From JAHFUI01 sp039931615 (GTDB lineage: Bacteria; Acidobacteriota; Vicinamibacteria; Vicinamibacterales; CAVVIG01), in assembly GCA_039931615.1 (NCBI GenBank), contig JBDTRR010000026.1, positions 1 through 64,000 of the forward strand: a stretch of DNA of 64,000 bases, written 5' to 3'. The translations under genes and the position numbers were made by a program. Below, piece after piece: positions 1-11,115 of the stretch. Each line of letters opens with the position of its first letter. Position 1 is the first letter of the stretch. The notes under the pieces were generated by a model. It was not told the DNA's origin, searched no databases, and saw only the letters and a list, made by a program, of their open reading frames with translations.

Positions 1-3000
1 CCGAGCGGCGTGTTGACGATCAGATCGATCTTGCGGTTGACGATCTCGTCGGCGATGTTGGGCCGCCCTTCGTTGACCTTGAACAGCACCTCGATCTCGA
101 GGCCGTAAGCGCGGAGGTAGGCGGCGGTGCCGCGCGACGCGGTCAGGTGAAACCCGAGCGCCGCCAGGTCGCGCGCGATCGGCAGCAGGTTCGCCTTGTC
201 GTCGTTGTTGACGCTGACGAACGCGGTGCCGCTCAGCGGCAGCCGCAACCCGACCGAGAGCTGCGCCTTGGCGAACGCGACGCCGAAGCTCGAGGACCCG
301 CCCATCACCTCGCCGGTCGATTTCATTTCGGGCCCGAGAATGGTGTCGACGCCAGGAAAGCGCACGAATGGAAACACCGGGCTCTTGACGAACACTCCGG
401 CCGCCTCGAGATCGTGCGTCAGGCCCAGATCCGCCAGCGTCCGGCCGGCCATCACCCTGGCCGCCACCTTGGCCAGCGCCACCCCCGTCGCCTTCGACAG
501 GTAAGGCACCGTTCGCGACGCGCGCGGGTTGACCTCCAGCACGTAGACGACATCATCCTTTGTCGCGTACTGGACGTTCATCAGCCCGATCACCTTCAAG
601 GCCCGGGCGATCCGGCGCGTGTAGTCGCGAATCGTCGCCAGGTGCCGCTCCGGGCACAGGAACGGCGGCACGACGCACGAGCTGTCGCCGGAGTGAATCC
701 CCGCCTCCTCGATATGCTCCATGATGCCGCCGATCACGACGGCGCCGGTCGCGTCGACGATGGCGTCGACGTCGAACTCGAACGCGTCCTCGAGGAACTT
801 GTCGACCAGGATCGGATGCTCGGGCGCCGCGTCGACCGCATAGGTCATGTAGTGATCGAGCGTGGCGACGTCGTAGACAATCGCCATCGCCCGCCCGCCG
901 AGCACATACGACGGCCGGACGACGACCGGGAATCCGATCGACGCCGCGACCTCACGCGCTTCGGCGCGCGAGGTCGCCATGCCGCTGGCCGGCTGCGGGA
1001 TGTTCAGCTCCGACAGCAGGCCGGCGAAGCGCTGCCGGTCCTCGGCCAGATCGATTGAGTCGGGCGACGTGCCCAGGATCCTGACGCCGGCCTCCTGAAG
1101 AGCCAGCGACAGCTTGAGCGGGGTCTGCCCGCCGAACTGGACCAGGCACGAGACCTCGCCGCCGCCCGTCCGCTCGGTTTCGATCACCGCCATCACGTCT
1201 TCGAACGTCAGCGGCTGGAAGTAGAGCCGGTCGGCGGTGTCGTAGTCGGTCGACACCGTTTCCGGATTGCAGTTGATCATCACCGTCTCGAGATTTTCTT
1301 CGCGCAGGGCGAAGGCGGCGTGACAGCAGCAATAGTCGAACTCGATGCCCTGCCCGATCCGGTTTGGACCGCTGCCCAGGATGACCACCTTGTCGCGGCC
1401 GTTCGGATTCGATTCGCAGGTCGGCTCGTAGGCGCCGTACATGTAGGGCGTGAACGACTCGAATTCCGCGGCGCAGGTGTCGACCCGCTTGTAGACCGGC
1501 TTCAGACCGCTGGCAGCGCGCAGATCGCGAACCACCACCTCGCTGGTCTCGGCCGCCAGTGCGATCTCGGCATCCCCGAACCCGGCGCGCTTGAGCTGGC
1601 GCAGCCGATCGGGCGTCAGCTGATCGCGCCCGCCCTCCGCCGTCGCCGCGCGCAGCGCCGCGATCTCGGCGAACTGGCGCAGAAACCACGGATCGATGCG
1701 GGTCAGCTGATGGATGCGCTCGACCGTCCAGCCGCGCGCGATGGCGCGGAAGATGTCCCACAGCCGCTGATCGTGCGGAATGGCCAGCCGTTTGCGGAGT
1801 GCGGTATCGTCTTCGACCTGGGGACCGACCGCGCCCCGGTCGGCATCCGCCGGCGCGAACAGCAGGCTGCTGCGGCCGAGCTCGAGCGACCGCACCCCCT
1901 TCATGAATGCTTCCTTGAACGTCCGGCCGATCGCCATCACCTCACCGACCGACTTCATCTGCGTCGTCAGCGTCCGGTCGGCCTGCGGAAACTTCTCGAA
2001 GTTCCAGCGCGGAATTTTGACGACGACGTAGTCGATGGTCGGCTCGAAGGAGGCCGGCGTCAGTCGCGTGATGTCGTTCGGAATCTCGTCAAGGTGATAG
2101 CCGAGCGCCAGCTTGGCGGCGATCTTGGCGATCGGAAACCCGGTCGCCTTCGACGCCAGCGCCGACGACCGCGACACCCGCGGGTTCATCTCGATCACCA
2201 CCATCCGGCCGGTGTCCGGCTGGATGGCGAACTGGATGTTCGATCCGCCGGTTTCGACGCCGACGCGCCGGATGATGCGGCGGGCGGCGTCGCGCATCCG
2301 CTGATATTCCTTGTCGCTGAGCGTGAGAATCGGCGCCACCGTGATGCTGTCACCGGTATGCACCCCCATCGGGTCGATATTCTCGATCGAGCAGATGACG
2401 ACGAAGTTGTCGGCGGCGTCGCGCATCACCTCGAGCTCGAATTCCTTCCAGCCGATCACCGACTCCTCGATCAGGAGCTCGTGAACCGGGCTCAGCTCCA
2501 GGCCGCGTTCGACCAGCTCGCGGAACTCCTCGATGTTGTAGGCGATGCCGCCGCCGATGCCGCCGAGCGTGAACGACGGCCGGATGACCAGCGGGAAGCC
2601 GAGCGTGCGCGCCAGGTCGACCGCTTCGGCCAGCGACCGGGCCAGTCCGCTGTCCGGCACGTCGAGCCCGATCGATCGCATCGCGTCCTTGAACAGCAGC
2701 CGATCCTCGGCCACCTTGATCGCCTCGATCGAGGCGCCAATCAGCTTGACCTCAAACCGGTCGAGGACGCCGGCGCGGGCCAGGTCGACGGCGAGATTGA
2801 GGGCGGTCTGCCCGCCGACGGTCGGCAGCAGCGCGTCGGGACGCTCCCGCTCGATGATCGCGGCGAGCACTTCGACCGTCAGCGGCTCGACGTAGGTGCG
2901 ATCGGCGAGCTCGGGGTCGGTCATGATCGTCGCCGGATTGCTGTTGACGAGAATCACCTCGAGCCCCTCGGCCCGCAGCGCCTTGCACGCCTGCGAGCCG

Positions 3001-3086
3001 GAGTAGTCGAACTCGCACGCCTGCCCGATGACGATCGGGCCGGAGCCGATGATGAGCACGCGCTTCAGATCAGTTCGTCTTGGCAT
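1..3086 (-). CDS. carB: Carbamoyl-phosphate synthase large subunit (3' end outside window)
   Basis: The long reading frame has no stop within the window, so the C-terminus is cut at base 1. It starts at ATG 3086-3084 with MPRRTDLKRVLIIGSGPIVI, the standard CarB N-terminus. Both halves of the internally duplicated enzyme are visible: a first ATP-grasp half (carboxyphosphate synthesis, IRPSFTLGGIGGG) and a second half (VILGSGPNRIGQGIEFDYCC, then VRPSYVLGGRAM). The MGS-like allosteric domain follows, ending at IADEIVNRKIDLIVNTPLG. With glutamine-derived ammonia from CarA it makes carbamoyl phosphate for pyrimidines and arginine. It lies downstream of carA on the same strand, 69 bp away. About 1028 residues are visible, so little is missing. 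Confidence 0.97.
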   Translation of the reverse strand, partial: MPRRTDLKRVLIIGSGPIVIGQACEFDYSGSQACKALRAEGLEVILVNSNPATIMTDPELADRTYVEPLTVEVLAAIIERERPDALLPTVGGQTALNLAVDLARAGVLDRFEVKLIGASIEAIKVAEDRLLFKDAMRSIGLDVPDSGLARSLAEAVDLARTLGFPLVIRPSFTLGGIGGGIAYNIEEFRELVERGLELSPVHELLIEESVIGWKEFELEVMRDAADNFVVICSIENIDPMGVHTGDSITVAPILTLSDKEYQRMRDAARRIIRRVGVETGGSNIQFAIQPDTGRMVVIEMNPRVSRSSALASKATGFPIAKIAAKLALGYHLDEIPNDITRLTPASFEPTIDYVVVKIPRWNFEKFPQADRTLTTQMKSVGEVMAIGRTFKEAFMKGVRSLELGRSSLLFAPADADRGAVGPQVEDDTALRKRLAIPHDQRLWDIFRAIARGWTVERIHQLTRIDPWFLRQFAEIAALRAATAEGGRDQLTPDRLRQLKRAGFGDAEIALAAETSEVVVRDLRAASGLKPVYKRVDTCAAEFESFTPYMYGAYEPTCESNPNGRDKVVILGSGPNRIGQGIEFDYCCCHAAFALREENLETVMINCNPETVSTDYDTADRLYFQPLTFEDVMAVIETERTGGGEVSCLVQFGGQTPLKLSLALQEAGVRILGTSPDSIDLAEDRQRFAGLLSELNIPQPASGMATSRAEAREVAASIGFPVVVRPSYVLGGRAMAIVYDVATLDHYMTYAVDAAPEHPILVDKFLEDAFEFDVDAIVDATGAVVIGGIMEHIEEAGIHSGDSSCVVPPFLCPERHLATIRDYTRRIARALKVIGLMNVQYATKDDVVYVLEVNPRASRTVPYLSKATGVALAKVAARVMAGRTLADLGLTHDLEAAGVFVKSPVFPFVRFPGVDTILGPEMKSTGEVMGGSSSFGVAFAKAQLSVGLRLPLSGTAFVSVNNDDKANLLPIARDLAALGFHLTASRGTAAYLRAYGLEIEVLFKVNEGRPNIADEIVNRKIDLIVNTPL

Positions 3087-3090
3087 GGTC

Positions 3091-3165
3091 TGGGAGCTGG
3101 AGGCTGGGGTCTGGGGGCCGAGCCGGGCTTCCGCCCAGCCCCTGGCCTCCAGTCCCTAGTTCCGG
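3091..3165. repeat. Inverted arms with 7-bp period between carA and carB
   Basis: The left arm reads as degenerate 7-mers (gagctgg, aggctgg, ggtctgg). The right arm is the same motif in reverse complement (cccagcccctggcctccag). CTGGAGGC at 3097-3104 pairs with GCCTCCAG at 3145-3152. The carA stop codon (3158-3156) lies inside the right arm. The RNA could fold into a hairpin between the two cistrons. The architecture matches the other 7-bp inverted minisatellites in this window. Confidence 0.55.
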
Positions 3166-4289
3166 GGCGCCGCCTCCTCTATGAGTTTGATGAAGTCGTC
3201 GAAAAGATAGTCGGCGTCGTGCGGGCCGGGAGACGCTTCGGGATGATATTGAACCGAGAAGACGGGATGGGAGCGATGCCGCAGGCCCTCGACCGTCTGG
3301 TCGTAGAGGTTGACGTGGGTGACCGCGACGTCGGCGGGCAGCGACGCCGGATCGACGGCGAACCCGTGGTTCTGCGACGTGATTTCGATCTTCCCGGTCG
3401 ACAGCTGCTTCACCGGGTGGTTGGCGCCGCGGTGGCCGAACTTCAGCTTGAACGTCGATCCCCCCATCGCCAGGCCAAGGATCTGGTGGCCGAGGCAGAT
3501 GCCGAACACGGGGACGTGGGCATCGACCAGCGCTTTCGCGTTGTCGATGGCGTAGGTCAACGGCGCCGGGTCGCCCGGACCATTGCTCAGAAAGACGCCG
3601 TCCGGCCCGGTCGCCAGCAGGTCCGCGGCCGGCGTCGACGCCGGATAGACCCGCACGTCGCAGCCGTGGGCGCTCAACCGCCGCAGGATGTTCCACTTCA
3701 TGCCGAAATCGTAGGCGGCGATTTTCAAACGGCGCGACGGCCGCTGCTCGAGGGCGACGCCGAACTCGTCGGGGTCCTCCGCCGGCCAGTCGAACGGCTG
3801 CCCGGACGTGACGCCGCGCACCAGATCCGAGCCTTCCATCTTCGCCACCGCGTTGGCGCGATCGACGAGCGCGGCCGGATCGAGTCCATCGCCGGTGGCA
3901 ATGACTCCGCGCATCACCCCGCCCGACCGCAGCCGCCGCGTCAGCGCGCGCGTATCGATGCCGGCGATGGCGACGATGCCGTGGGCGACCAGATAGTCGC
4001 GCAGGGTGCCCTCGGCGCGCCAGTTGCTGGCGACCGGCGATTCCTCGCGGACGATGAAGCCGGCAATCTGCGGCTGCCGCGACTCGACGTCGGCGGACGA
4101 GACGCCGTAGTTGCCGATCTCCGGACAGGTCATCGTGACGATCTGTCCGGCGTAGGACGGATCGGTCAGCACTTCCTGATAGCCGGTCATCGAGGTGTTG
4201 AACACCACTTCCCCGCCGGCCAGTCCTTCGGCGCCGGCGGCCGTGCCGCGAAACCAGGTGCCATCTTCGAGCGCGAGTACTGCTTCCAT
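3156..4289 (-). CDS. carA: Carbamoyl-phosphate synthase small (glutaminase) subunit
   Basis: This 377-residue protein matches CarA over its whole length. The N-terminal CPSase small-chain domain begins MEAVLALEDGTWFRG. The class I glutamine amidotransferase domain has the nucleophile Cys265 in VFGICLGHQ and the His/Glu pair in SVQYHPEASPG near residue 350. It hydrolyses glutamine and channels ammonia to CarB. It is followed by carB on the same strand; the two form one transcription unit. About 100 bp upstream is the pseudokinase gene, so carAB may be read through from that promoter or from an unseen one in the gap. Length and motifs are complete. Confidence 0.97.
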   Translation of the reverse strand: MEAVLALEDGTWFRGTAAGAEGLAGGEVVFNTSMTGYQEVLTDPSYAGQIVTMTCPEIGNYGVSSADVESRQPQIAGFIVREESPVASNWRAEGTLRDYLVAHGIVAIAGIDTRALTRRLRSGGVMRGVIATGDGLDPAALVDRANAVAKMEGSDLVRGVTSGQPFDWPAEDPDEFGVALEQRPSRRLKIAAYDFGMKWNILRRLSAHGCDVRVYPASTPAADLLATGPDGVFLSNGPGDPAPLTYAIDNAKALVDAHVPVFGICLGHQILGLAMGGSTFKLKFGHRGANHPVKQLSTGKIEITSQNHGFAVDPASLPADVAVTHVNLYDQTVEGLRHRSHPVFSVQYHPEASPGPHDADYLFDDFIKLIEEAAPRN

Positions 4290-4390
4290 GGATCCTTTTC
4301 ACACTGGGAGGACGCTGAGGTCTGCCGTCACACTGGAGCACGGTGAACCGCCCTGCCTCCGCGCCCTCTCCTGCCTCTGCGCCCTCATCG

Positions 4391-6772
4391 TTATCGCTCT
4401 AATGAGGCCGCCACACGCTGACGCTGGCCTCCCGCCATGCGGACCGAGACCGTCCACGGCCGATAGCCGTCGCGTTCCAGGCGGACGGCGTGCTGGCCCG
4501 GCTCGACCTCCGGCAACGAGATCGGCGTCGTCCCGACCAGCAGGCCGTCGAGAAACACACTCGCGCCGTCGGGCCGCGAGACGACGGTCAGGGTAGCCAA
4601 CCTGGTTCCCGCCGGGCCCGCCGCGGCCGGCGCTGCCGATCGCGGCGCCGCGGGAGCGGCCCGCTTCAGGAGAATCGTCAGCGAGGGACTGGATTGCGCG
4701 GCGGTGATGGTCAGCCGGCGTTCTTCGGGGACGTAGCCATCCCGCGTCACGCGGACACGATGCGTCCCTCGTGACAGATTCCGGATCGTGGCCGGCGTCT
4801 GTCCCTGCTCCTGATCGTCGACGAAGACTTGCGCGCCGGGCGGCGTCGAGCGGACCACCAGTCGGCCAGTGACGGTCGCCGGAGCGGTGGCGCTCGAGGC
4901 GGCCGCCTTCTCACCTGGCGATCTCGCCTGCTCGCCTGATCGACCCGGCTCGGTCGCGGGGCGAGGGGCTGGAGCGGACGTTGGCGGGACCGCCGCGGTT
5001 TCGCCGACCACATCGGCGACGCCACGTCCCGGCGCCACCGGGGCCGTGGCAGCGGAAGGCGGCTCAGCGGAAGCGGGCGCGGTCGAAGACGGCCCAGTGG
5101 AAGATGGCGCAGCAGATGGCGCCGGCGCGATCGCCGGCGTGCCGGGCCGCCAACCAAGGGCATATCCGCCGGCAAAGCCCAGCAGCAGCCCGACCATCAG
5201 CACCGCAGCCAGCGGGCCGAACAGCGATCGCGCCGGGGGCTCCTGGTTGTTTCGATGCTGGGGGCGCGGGGTGTTCTCCCATTCCGGTGGCGACAACGGC
5301 GGCTGCGACAACGGCGCCCACGGCGAGGCCGCCACGGCGGTCGGCATTTCCACAGCGAGCGGCGCCAGCTCCACCGCCGGTGCAGGCGCGATTTCCAACT
5401 CGTCGTAGCGCGCAGCATCACGGTGGATGGCGTCGCCGTGAGTGGCGTCGCCGTGAATGGCGTCAACGTCGGCATCACCGCGGTTGGCGTCGCCTTGGCG
5501 CAATTCGACATCGGCCGGCTCGGAGACGATATCGATTCCGTCCCACTGTCCAGCCGCGGCGGGTCGGCCTGCGTAAAGACGGTCTTCCATTCCCAGCCGC
5601 TGGACAGTACCGCTCTCCGCGGCGTTCCCGGCATCACGGTCTTCAGGATCGGCGTCCGGATCAGCGTCGAACTGCAACCGCCCTTCAGTCGATCGTTGAC
5701 CGTCGTCGTCGGTGCGCGCGTCGTCGTCCGGCAAATCCGGCTCCCGCCGATCCGCGGCGTCGGCAGGCGCGTCCGGCGGTACGCCGATCGCGGCCTGGTC
5801 GTCGTACCTCGGGTCCAGCGTCATCGTCAGTGTCGCGTCTTCTTCCCAGGCGTAAGCCGCCAGTTCGACTGCCGGATCGTCGTCGGCGATATCCGGACGT
5901 TCGTCTGACACCTCGGTAGGCAGCGAGGCGGCCGGATCAGTCGGATCGCCGAAACTGGAGCGATGCTCCGGTGCCAGGCGGACGAGCGGAAACGCGGCCC
6001 CGATCGCCGCGGCGAACCCGCCGGCGGTGGCGAAGCGCGCGGCCGGGTCGAACGCCAGGGCGCGGGCGAACGCCGTCTTCAACCCGGCAAGGTCGCCACC
6101 CGGCAGCTCGGTCAGCGCATCGGCCGCGGCCGCGCCGATGGCCGACACCCGACGGCCCCACAACATCTCGTGCAGCAATGCCGCCAAACTGAAGACGTCG
6201 GCACGACGATCCCAGGCGCCGCCGGCGATCCGCTCCGGCGCGGTATAGGGACGACGCCGCGGCGCCGCGACACCGATCGCTTCGATCGCGCCGGCGATAC
6301 CGAGGCCGGTCAGGCGCGTGTCGTGCTCCGTGATGAGGACGTCGCGCGGGTGCAGGGCACCGTGGTAGATGCCGGCGGCCGCGGCGACATCGAGCGCCGC
6401 CGCCAGCTGCGCGGCCACGCGCACCGCGTCGGCCGGCAGCGACGCCTCGTCGCCCAGGACGACGTCGAGCGAGTCGGCGGAGACGTATTCCTGCGCGAGA
6501 TAGATGACGACGCCGTTGGTGCCGATGGCGATCGGCGCCGCGACGACGGGATGGGACAGCCCGGCCGCGATCAGGCGCTCGAGCTCGACGACCAGCTGGT
6601 CCAGCCGCTCCGGCGCGAGCTCGAGCTGCAGCACCTTGATCGCGACCAGCCGCGCCCGATCGGCATCGAACGCCCGAAACACCGGACCGAGCGTTCCGGC
6701 GCCGACTTGATGAAGGATCCTGAACGGACCGAACGCGTCAGGAGGCGCGGCGCCGGCGGCTTCCGTATGCAG
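4391..6772 (-). CDS. Membrane pseudokinase with two C-terminal PEGA domains
   Basis: The frame has a Ser/Thr-kinase fold with a glycine loop (HQVGAGTLGPVFRAFD) and VAIK lysine (residue 46). The catalytic loop reads HGALHPRDVLI (137-147) where HRDLKPxN is expected, and the DFG motif is GLG (156-158). Catalytic Asp, metal Asn and metal Asp are therefore all missing, and this is probably a pseudokinase. An acidic, repeat-rich linker follows, then one TM segment (about 517-540), a Pro/Ser/Ala-rich stretch and two PEGA domains (about 636-705 and 726-793), which should lie outside the inner membrane. The glycine loop is kept only if translation starts upstream of the GTG at 6682. The only in-frame candidate before the TAG stop is CTG at 6772, preceded by AGAGGAG (6786-6780). 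The protein is then 793 residues. A signalling or scaffold role in the envelope is inferred. Confidence 0.85.
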   Translation of the reverse strand: MHTEAAGAAPPDAFGPFRILHQVGAGTLGPVFRAFDADRARLVAIKVLQLELAPERLDQLVVELERLIAAGLSHPVVAAPIAIGTNGVVIYLAQEYVSADSLDVVLGDEASLPADAVRVAAQLAAALDVAAAAGIYHGALHPRDVLITEHDTRLTGLGIAGAIEAIGVAAPRRRPYTAPERIAGGAWDRRADVFSLAALLHEMLWGRRVSAIGAAAADALTELPGGDLAGLKTAFARALAFDPAARFATAGGFAAAIGAAFPLVRLAPEHRSSFGDPTDPAASLPTEVSDERPDIADDDPAVELAAYAWEEDATLTMTLDPRYDDQAAIGVPPDAPADAADRREPDLPDDDARTDDDGQRSTEGRLQFDADPDADPEDRDAGNAAESGTVQRLGMEDRLYAGRPAAAGQWDGIDIVSEPADVELRQGDANRGDADVDAIHGDATHGDAIHRDAARYDELEIAPAPAVELAPLAVEMPTAVAASPWAPLSQPPLSPPEWENTPRPQHRNNQEPPARSLFGPLAAVLMVGLLLGFAGGYALGWRPGTPAIAPAPSAAPSSTGPSSTAPASAEPPSAATAPVAPGRGVADVVGETAAVPPTSAPAPRPATEPGRSGEQARSPGEKAAASSATAPATVTGRLVVRSTPPGAQVFVDDQEQGQTPATIRNLSRGTHRVRVTRDGYVPEERRLTITAAQSSPSLTILLKRAAPAAPRSAAPAAAGPAGTRLATLTVVSRPDGASVFLDGLLVGTTPISLPEVEPGQHAVRLERDGYRPWTVSVRMAGGQRQRVAASLER
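5421..5495. repeat. In-frame 15-bp tandem repeat in the pseudokinase linker
   Basis: Imperfect copies of a 15-bp unit (tggcgtcgccgtgaa-like) lie head to tail. On the minus strand they encode a run of GDA.. units (GDANRGDADVDAIHGDATHG). The unit length keeps the frame, so copy number could vary without breaking the protein. The linker lies between the kinase-like domain and the TM segment. Confidence 0.6.
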
Positions 6773-6799
6773 CGGACATCTCCTCTGGAAAGCGCACCG

Positions 6800-6828
6800 A
6801 TCGTAACACGGCTATCCGTTTTGTTGAA
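6800..6828 (-). promoter_or_regulatory. Promoter of the pseudokinase gene
   Basis: On the minus strand TTCAAC (6828-6823) is followed after 17 bp by TACGAT (6805-6800), a fair sigma-70 match. It sits in an AT-rich patch of an otherwise very GC-rich divergent spacer. The Shine-Dalgarno-like AGAGGAG (6786-6780) and the CTG start (6772) follow directly. The spacing supports the CTG start. Confidence 0.5.
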
Positions 6829-6952
6829 TAAATATTCATCGGCCTCAACGCGGACCGAGGGGCGCCGGCCGGCGCGCGTCGCCCCGCCGGCAACGACGGT
6901 TTCCGCTGTCGCCTTGCGCTCCGCACCCCCTTTTTGAGACAGTAACGGTTCG

Positions 6953-8614
6953 GTGCCGATCAACAGTACACATTCATCGCTCTCGGAATCGTCGGTGCGG
7001 TTCCCGGTCGACGTGCGGCGTTTCCCGTGGAGCCGCAAGCTGGTCTGCGACTACGCCTACGACTTCCGCGCCGTGGCGCCGTTCTTCAACGGCGATCCGT
7101 CGACCCGTGACGACTGGGCCCGGGCCATCGCGCGGACGCAGGCGCAGCCGCGCCGGCGGGCCGAGATCGCGGCGGTGATCGCGGCGCAGCAGCGCCGCCG
7201 CGCGGCCCCGGCGCGGGCCATCGAGGCGGGTCGGCGGCTGGCCGACGCCGAGACGGTGGCGATCGTCACCGGCCAGCAGGCCGGCCTCTTCGGCGGCCCG
7301 CTGTTCACGCTGATGAAGGCGCTGACGGCGATCAAGCTGGCCGACCAGGTGGCGCGGGATCACCACGTGCCGGCGATCGCGGTCTTCTGGGTCGAGGCGG
7401 AAGATCACGATTGGAACGAGGTCCGGAGCTGCGCCGTGTTCGACGATCAGCTCGAGCCGCGCGACCTCTCGCTGCCGGCCCGGCCGGCGGTCGACCCGGT
7501 GCCGGTCGCCAGCGTGATCCTCGATGCATCGATCGGCCAGGTGATCGACGATCTCGCGCGGATCGTCCCGGCGACCGAGTTCACCCCGGCGCTGATCGCG
7601 CAGCTGCGGGACGCCTATGCCCCGGGGCGTGGCATGGCCGACGCCTTCGCCCATTGGCTCGAGCGCGTGCTCGGCGACCGCGGCCTGGTCGTCTACGACG
7701 CGTCGGATCCCGCCGCGAAGCCGCTCGCCGCTCATCTGTTCGCGCGCGAGCTGGCGGCGCCGGGCGAAACCTCGCGGCTGGCGTCGGCGGCCGGTGCCCA
7801 GATGGTCGCGCGCGGCTACCACTCGCAGGTCAACAACCAGGACGACAGCCTCGCCCTGTTCCTGCTCGACGGCAGCCGCCGGCCGCTTCGTCAGCAGGGC
7901 GGCCGCCTGTTCGCCGGCGAGACCGGCTTCGAACCCGGCGCGCTCGAGCAGGAAGCGGGTCTCCGGCCGGCCCGATTCAGTCCGGGTGTGCTGCTGCGGC
8001 CGGTGGTCCAGGATGCGCTGTTCCCGACCGCCAGTTACGTCGCCGGGCCGAACGAGCTCGCCTATCTTGGCCAGATGCGCGGCGTCTACGATCACTTCGG
8101 CGTCCCGATGCCCCTGATGTACCCGCGCGCCAGCGCGACGCTGCTCGATTCCGCGTCGCAGCGCTTCCTGACCAGGTATCAACTGCCGCTCGAAGCGCTG
8201 CAGGCCCAGGACGAAGCGGCGCTCAACGCGCTGCTCGAAGCGCAGATCCCGCCCGCCGTCGAGGCGGCGTTCGCTGCCGCGGCTCACTCGATCGAGGCGT
8301 CGATGACGACGCTGATCGAGGCCATCCCGGCGATCGACCCGACGCTCGAGGGTGCGGCGAAATCGACGCTCGGCCGGATGCAGCACGACCTGCAGACGCT
8401 GCACGGCAAGATGATTCAGGCCGCCAAGCGGCGCGACGATACGCTGCGCCGGCAATTCACCCGCACCCGGGCGCTCGCCTTTCCCCACGGCCACGCCCAG
8501 GAGCGGACCATCGGCTTCGTGTCCTTCCTCAACCAGTACGGGCCGGCGCTGGTCGATCGGCTGCACGAGGAGCTCCCGCTCGACCTCGGATTGCACTGGA
8601 TGATCACGATTTAA
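6953..8614 (+). CDS. bshC: Bacillithiol biosynthesis cysteine-adding enzyme BshC
   Basis: This 553-residue protein carries the BshC signature stretches: VTGQQAGLFGGPLFTLMKAL, AVFWVEAEDHDWNEV and ASYVAGPNELAYLGQ. BshC adds cysteine to glucosaminyl-malate in the last step of bacillithiol synthesis, a low-molecular-weight thiol used in place of glutathione. The length is normal for the family (about 530-550). The GTG start at 6953 gives MPINSTHSSLS; no strong ribosome-binding site is seen. bshA and bshB are not in the window. It is divergent from the pseudokinase gene and stops 14 bp before the penicillin-binding protein gene, so the two may be cotranscribed. Confidence 0.93.
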   Translation: MPINSTHSSLSESSVRFPVDVRRFPWSRKLVCDYAYDFRAVAPFFNGDPSTRDDWARAIARTQAQPRRRAEIAAVIAAQQRRRAAPARAIEAGRRLADAETVAIVTGQQAGLFGGPLFTLMKALTAIKLADQVARDHHVPAIAVFWVEAEDHDWNEVRSCAVFDDQLEPRDLSLPARPAVDPVPVASVILDASIGQVIDDLARIVPATEFTPALIAQLRDAYAPGRGMADAFAHWLERVLGDRGLVVYDASDPAAKPLAAHLFARELAAPGETSRLASAAGAQMVARGYHSQVNNQDDSLALFLLDGSRRPLRQQGGRLFAGETGFEPGALEQEAGLRPARFSPGVLLRPVVQDALFPTASYVAGPNELAYLGQMRGVYDHFGVPMPLMYPRASATLLDSASQRFLTRYQLPLEALQAQDEAALNALLEAQIPPAVEAAFAAAAHSIEASMTTLIEAIPAIDPTLEGAAKSTLGRMQHDLQTLHGKMIQAAKRRDDTLRRQFTRTRALAFPHGHAQERTIGFVSFLNQYGPALVDRLHEELPLDLGLHWMITI

Positions 8615-8628
8615 GGACCCTGGCGAGG

Positions 8629-10995
<2,367 letters not shown>

Positions 10996-11011
10996 CACAC
11001 AGCAGCGGACC

Positions 11012-11017
11012 TATAAT
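11012..11017 (+). promoter_or_regulatory. -10 box (TATAAT) ahead of the membrane-protein cassette
   Basis: A perfect TATAAT sits in the context cggacctataatc. The same 13-mer context precedes xdhC (14522-14535). No convincing -35 is visible. Transcription would start near 11024, at or just before an ATG (11025), giving a near-leaderless transcript for a 13-codon frame. Confidence 0.5.
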
Positions 11018-11024
11018 CCGCGCG

Positions 11025-11066
11025 ATGCGATCCACACGCCTGTCAGGAACCTCGTGGCTGGCCTGA
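11025..11066 (+). CDS. Possible 13-residue leader peptide
   Basis: ATG at 11025 opens a 13-codon frame, MRSTRLSGTSWLA, closed by TGA at 11064-11066. It starts seven bases after the TATAAT, where a leaderless transcript would begin. It precedes the small membrane protein gene by about 50 bp. It could be a leader peptide or the remnant of a lost longer N-terminus; nothing in it identifies a function. Chance occurrence is quite possible. Confidence 0.25.
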   Translation: MRSTRLSGTSWLA

Positions 11067-11115
11067 CGTGGTGCGGCGAAAAGAGACTGACGCCGCGGCG
11101 CGAGGCTAGGTGCCG

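Noticed and set aside
1320..4346. 1008-codon plus-strand frame opposite carA/carB
   Set aside because: It is antisense to two clear genes, has no recognisable domain and reflects the high GC bias that keeps opposite frames open.
7411..8628. Upstream extension of the penicillin-binding protein frame through bshC
   Set aside because: The extension has no domain, is out of frame over bshC, and the PBP has a normal short cytoplasmic tail starting near 8629.
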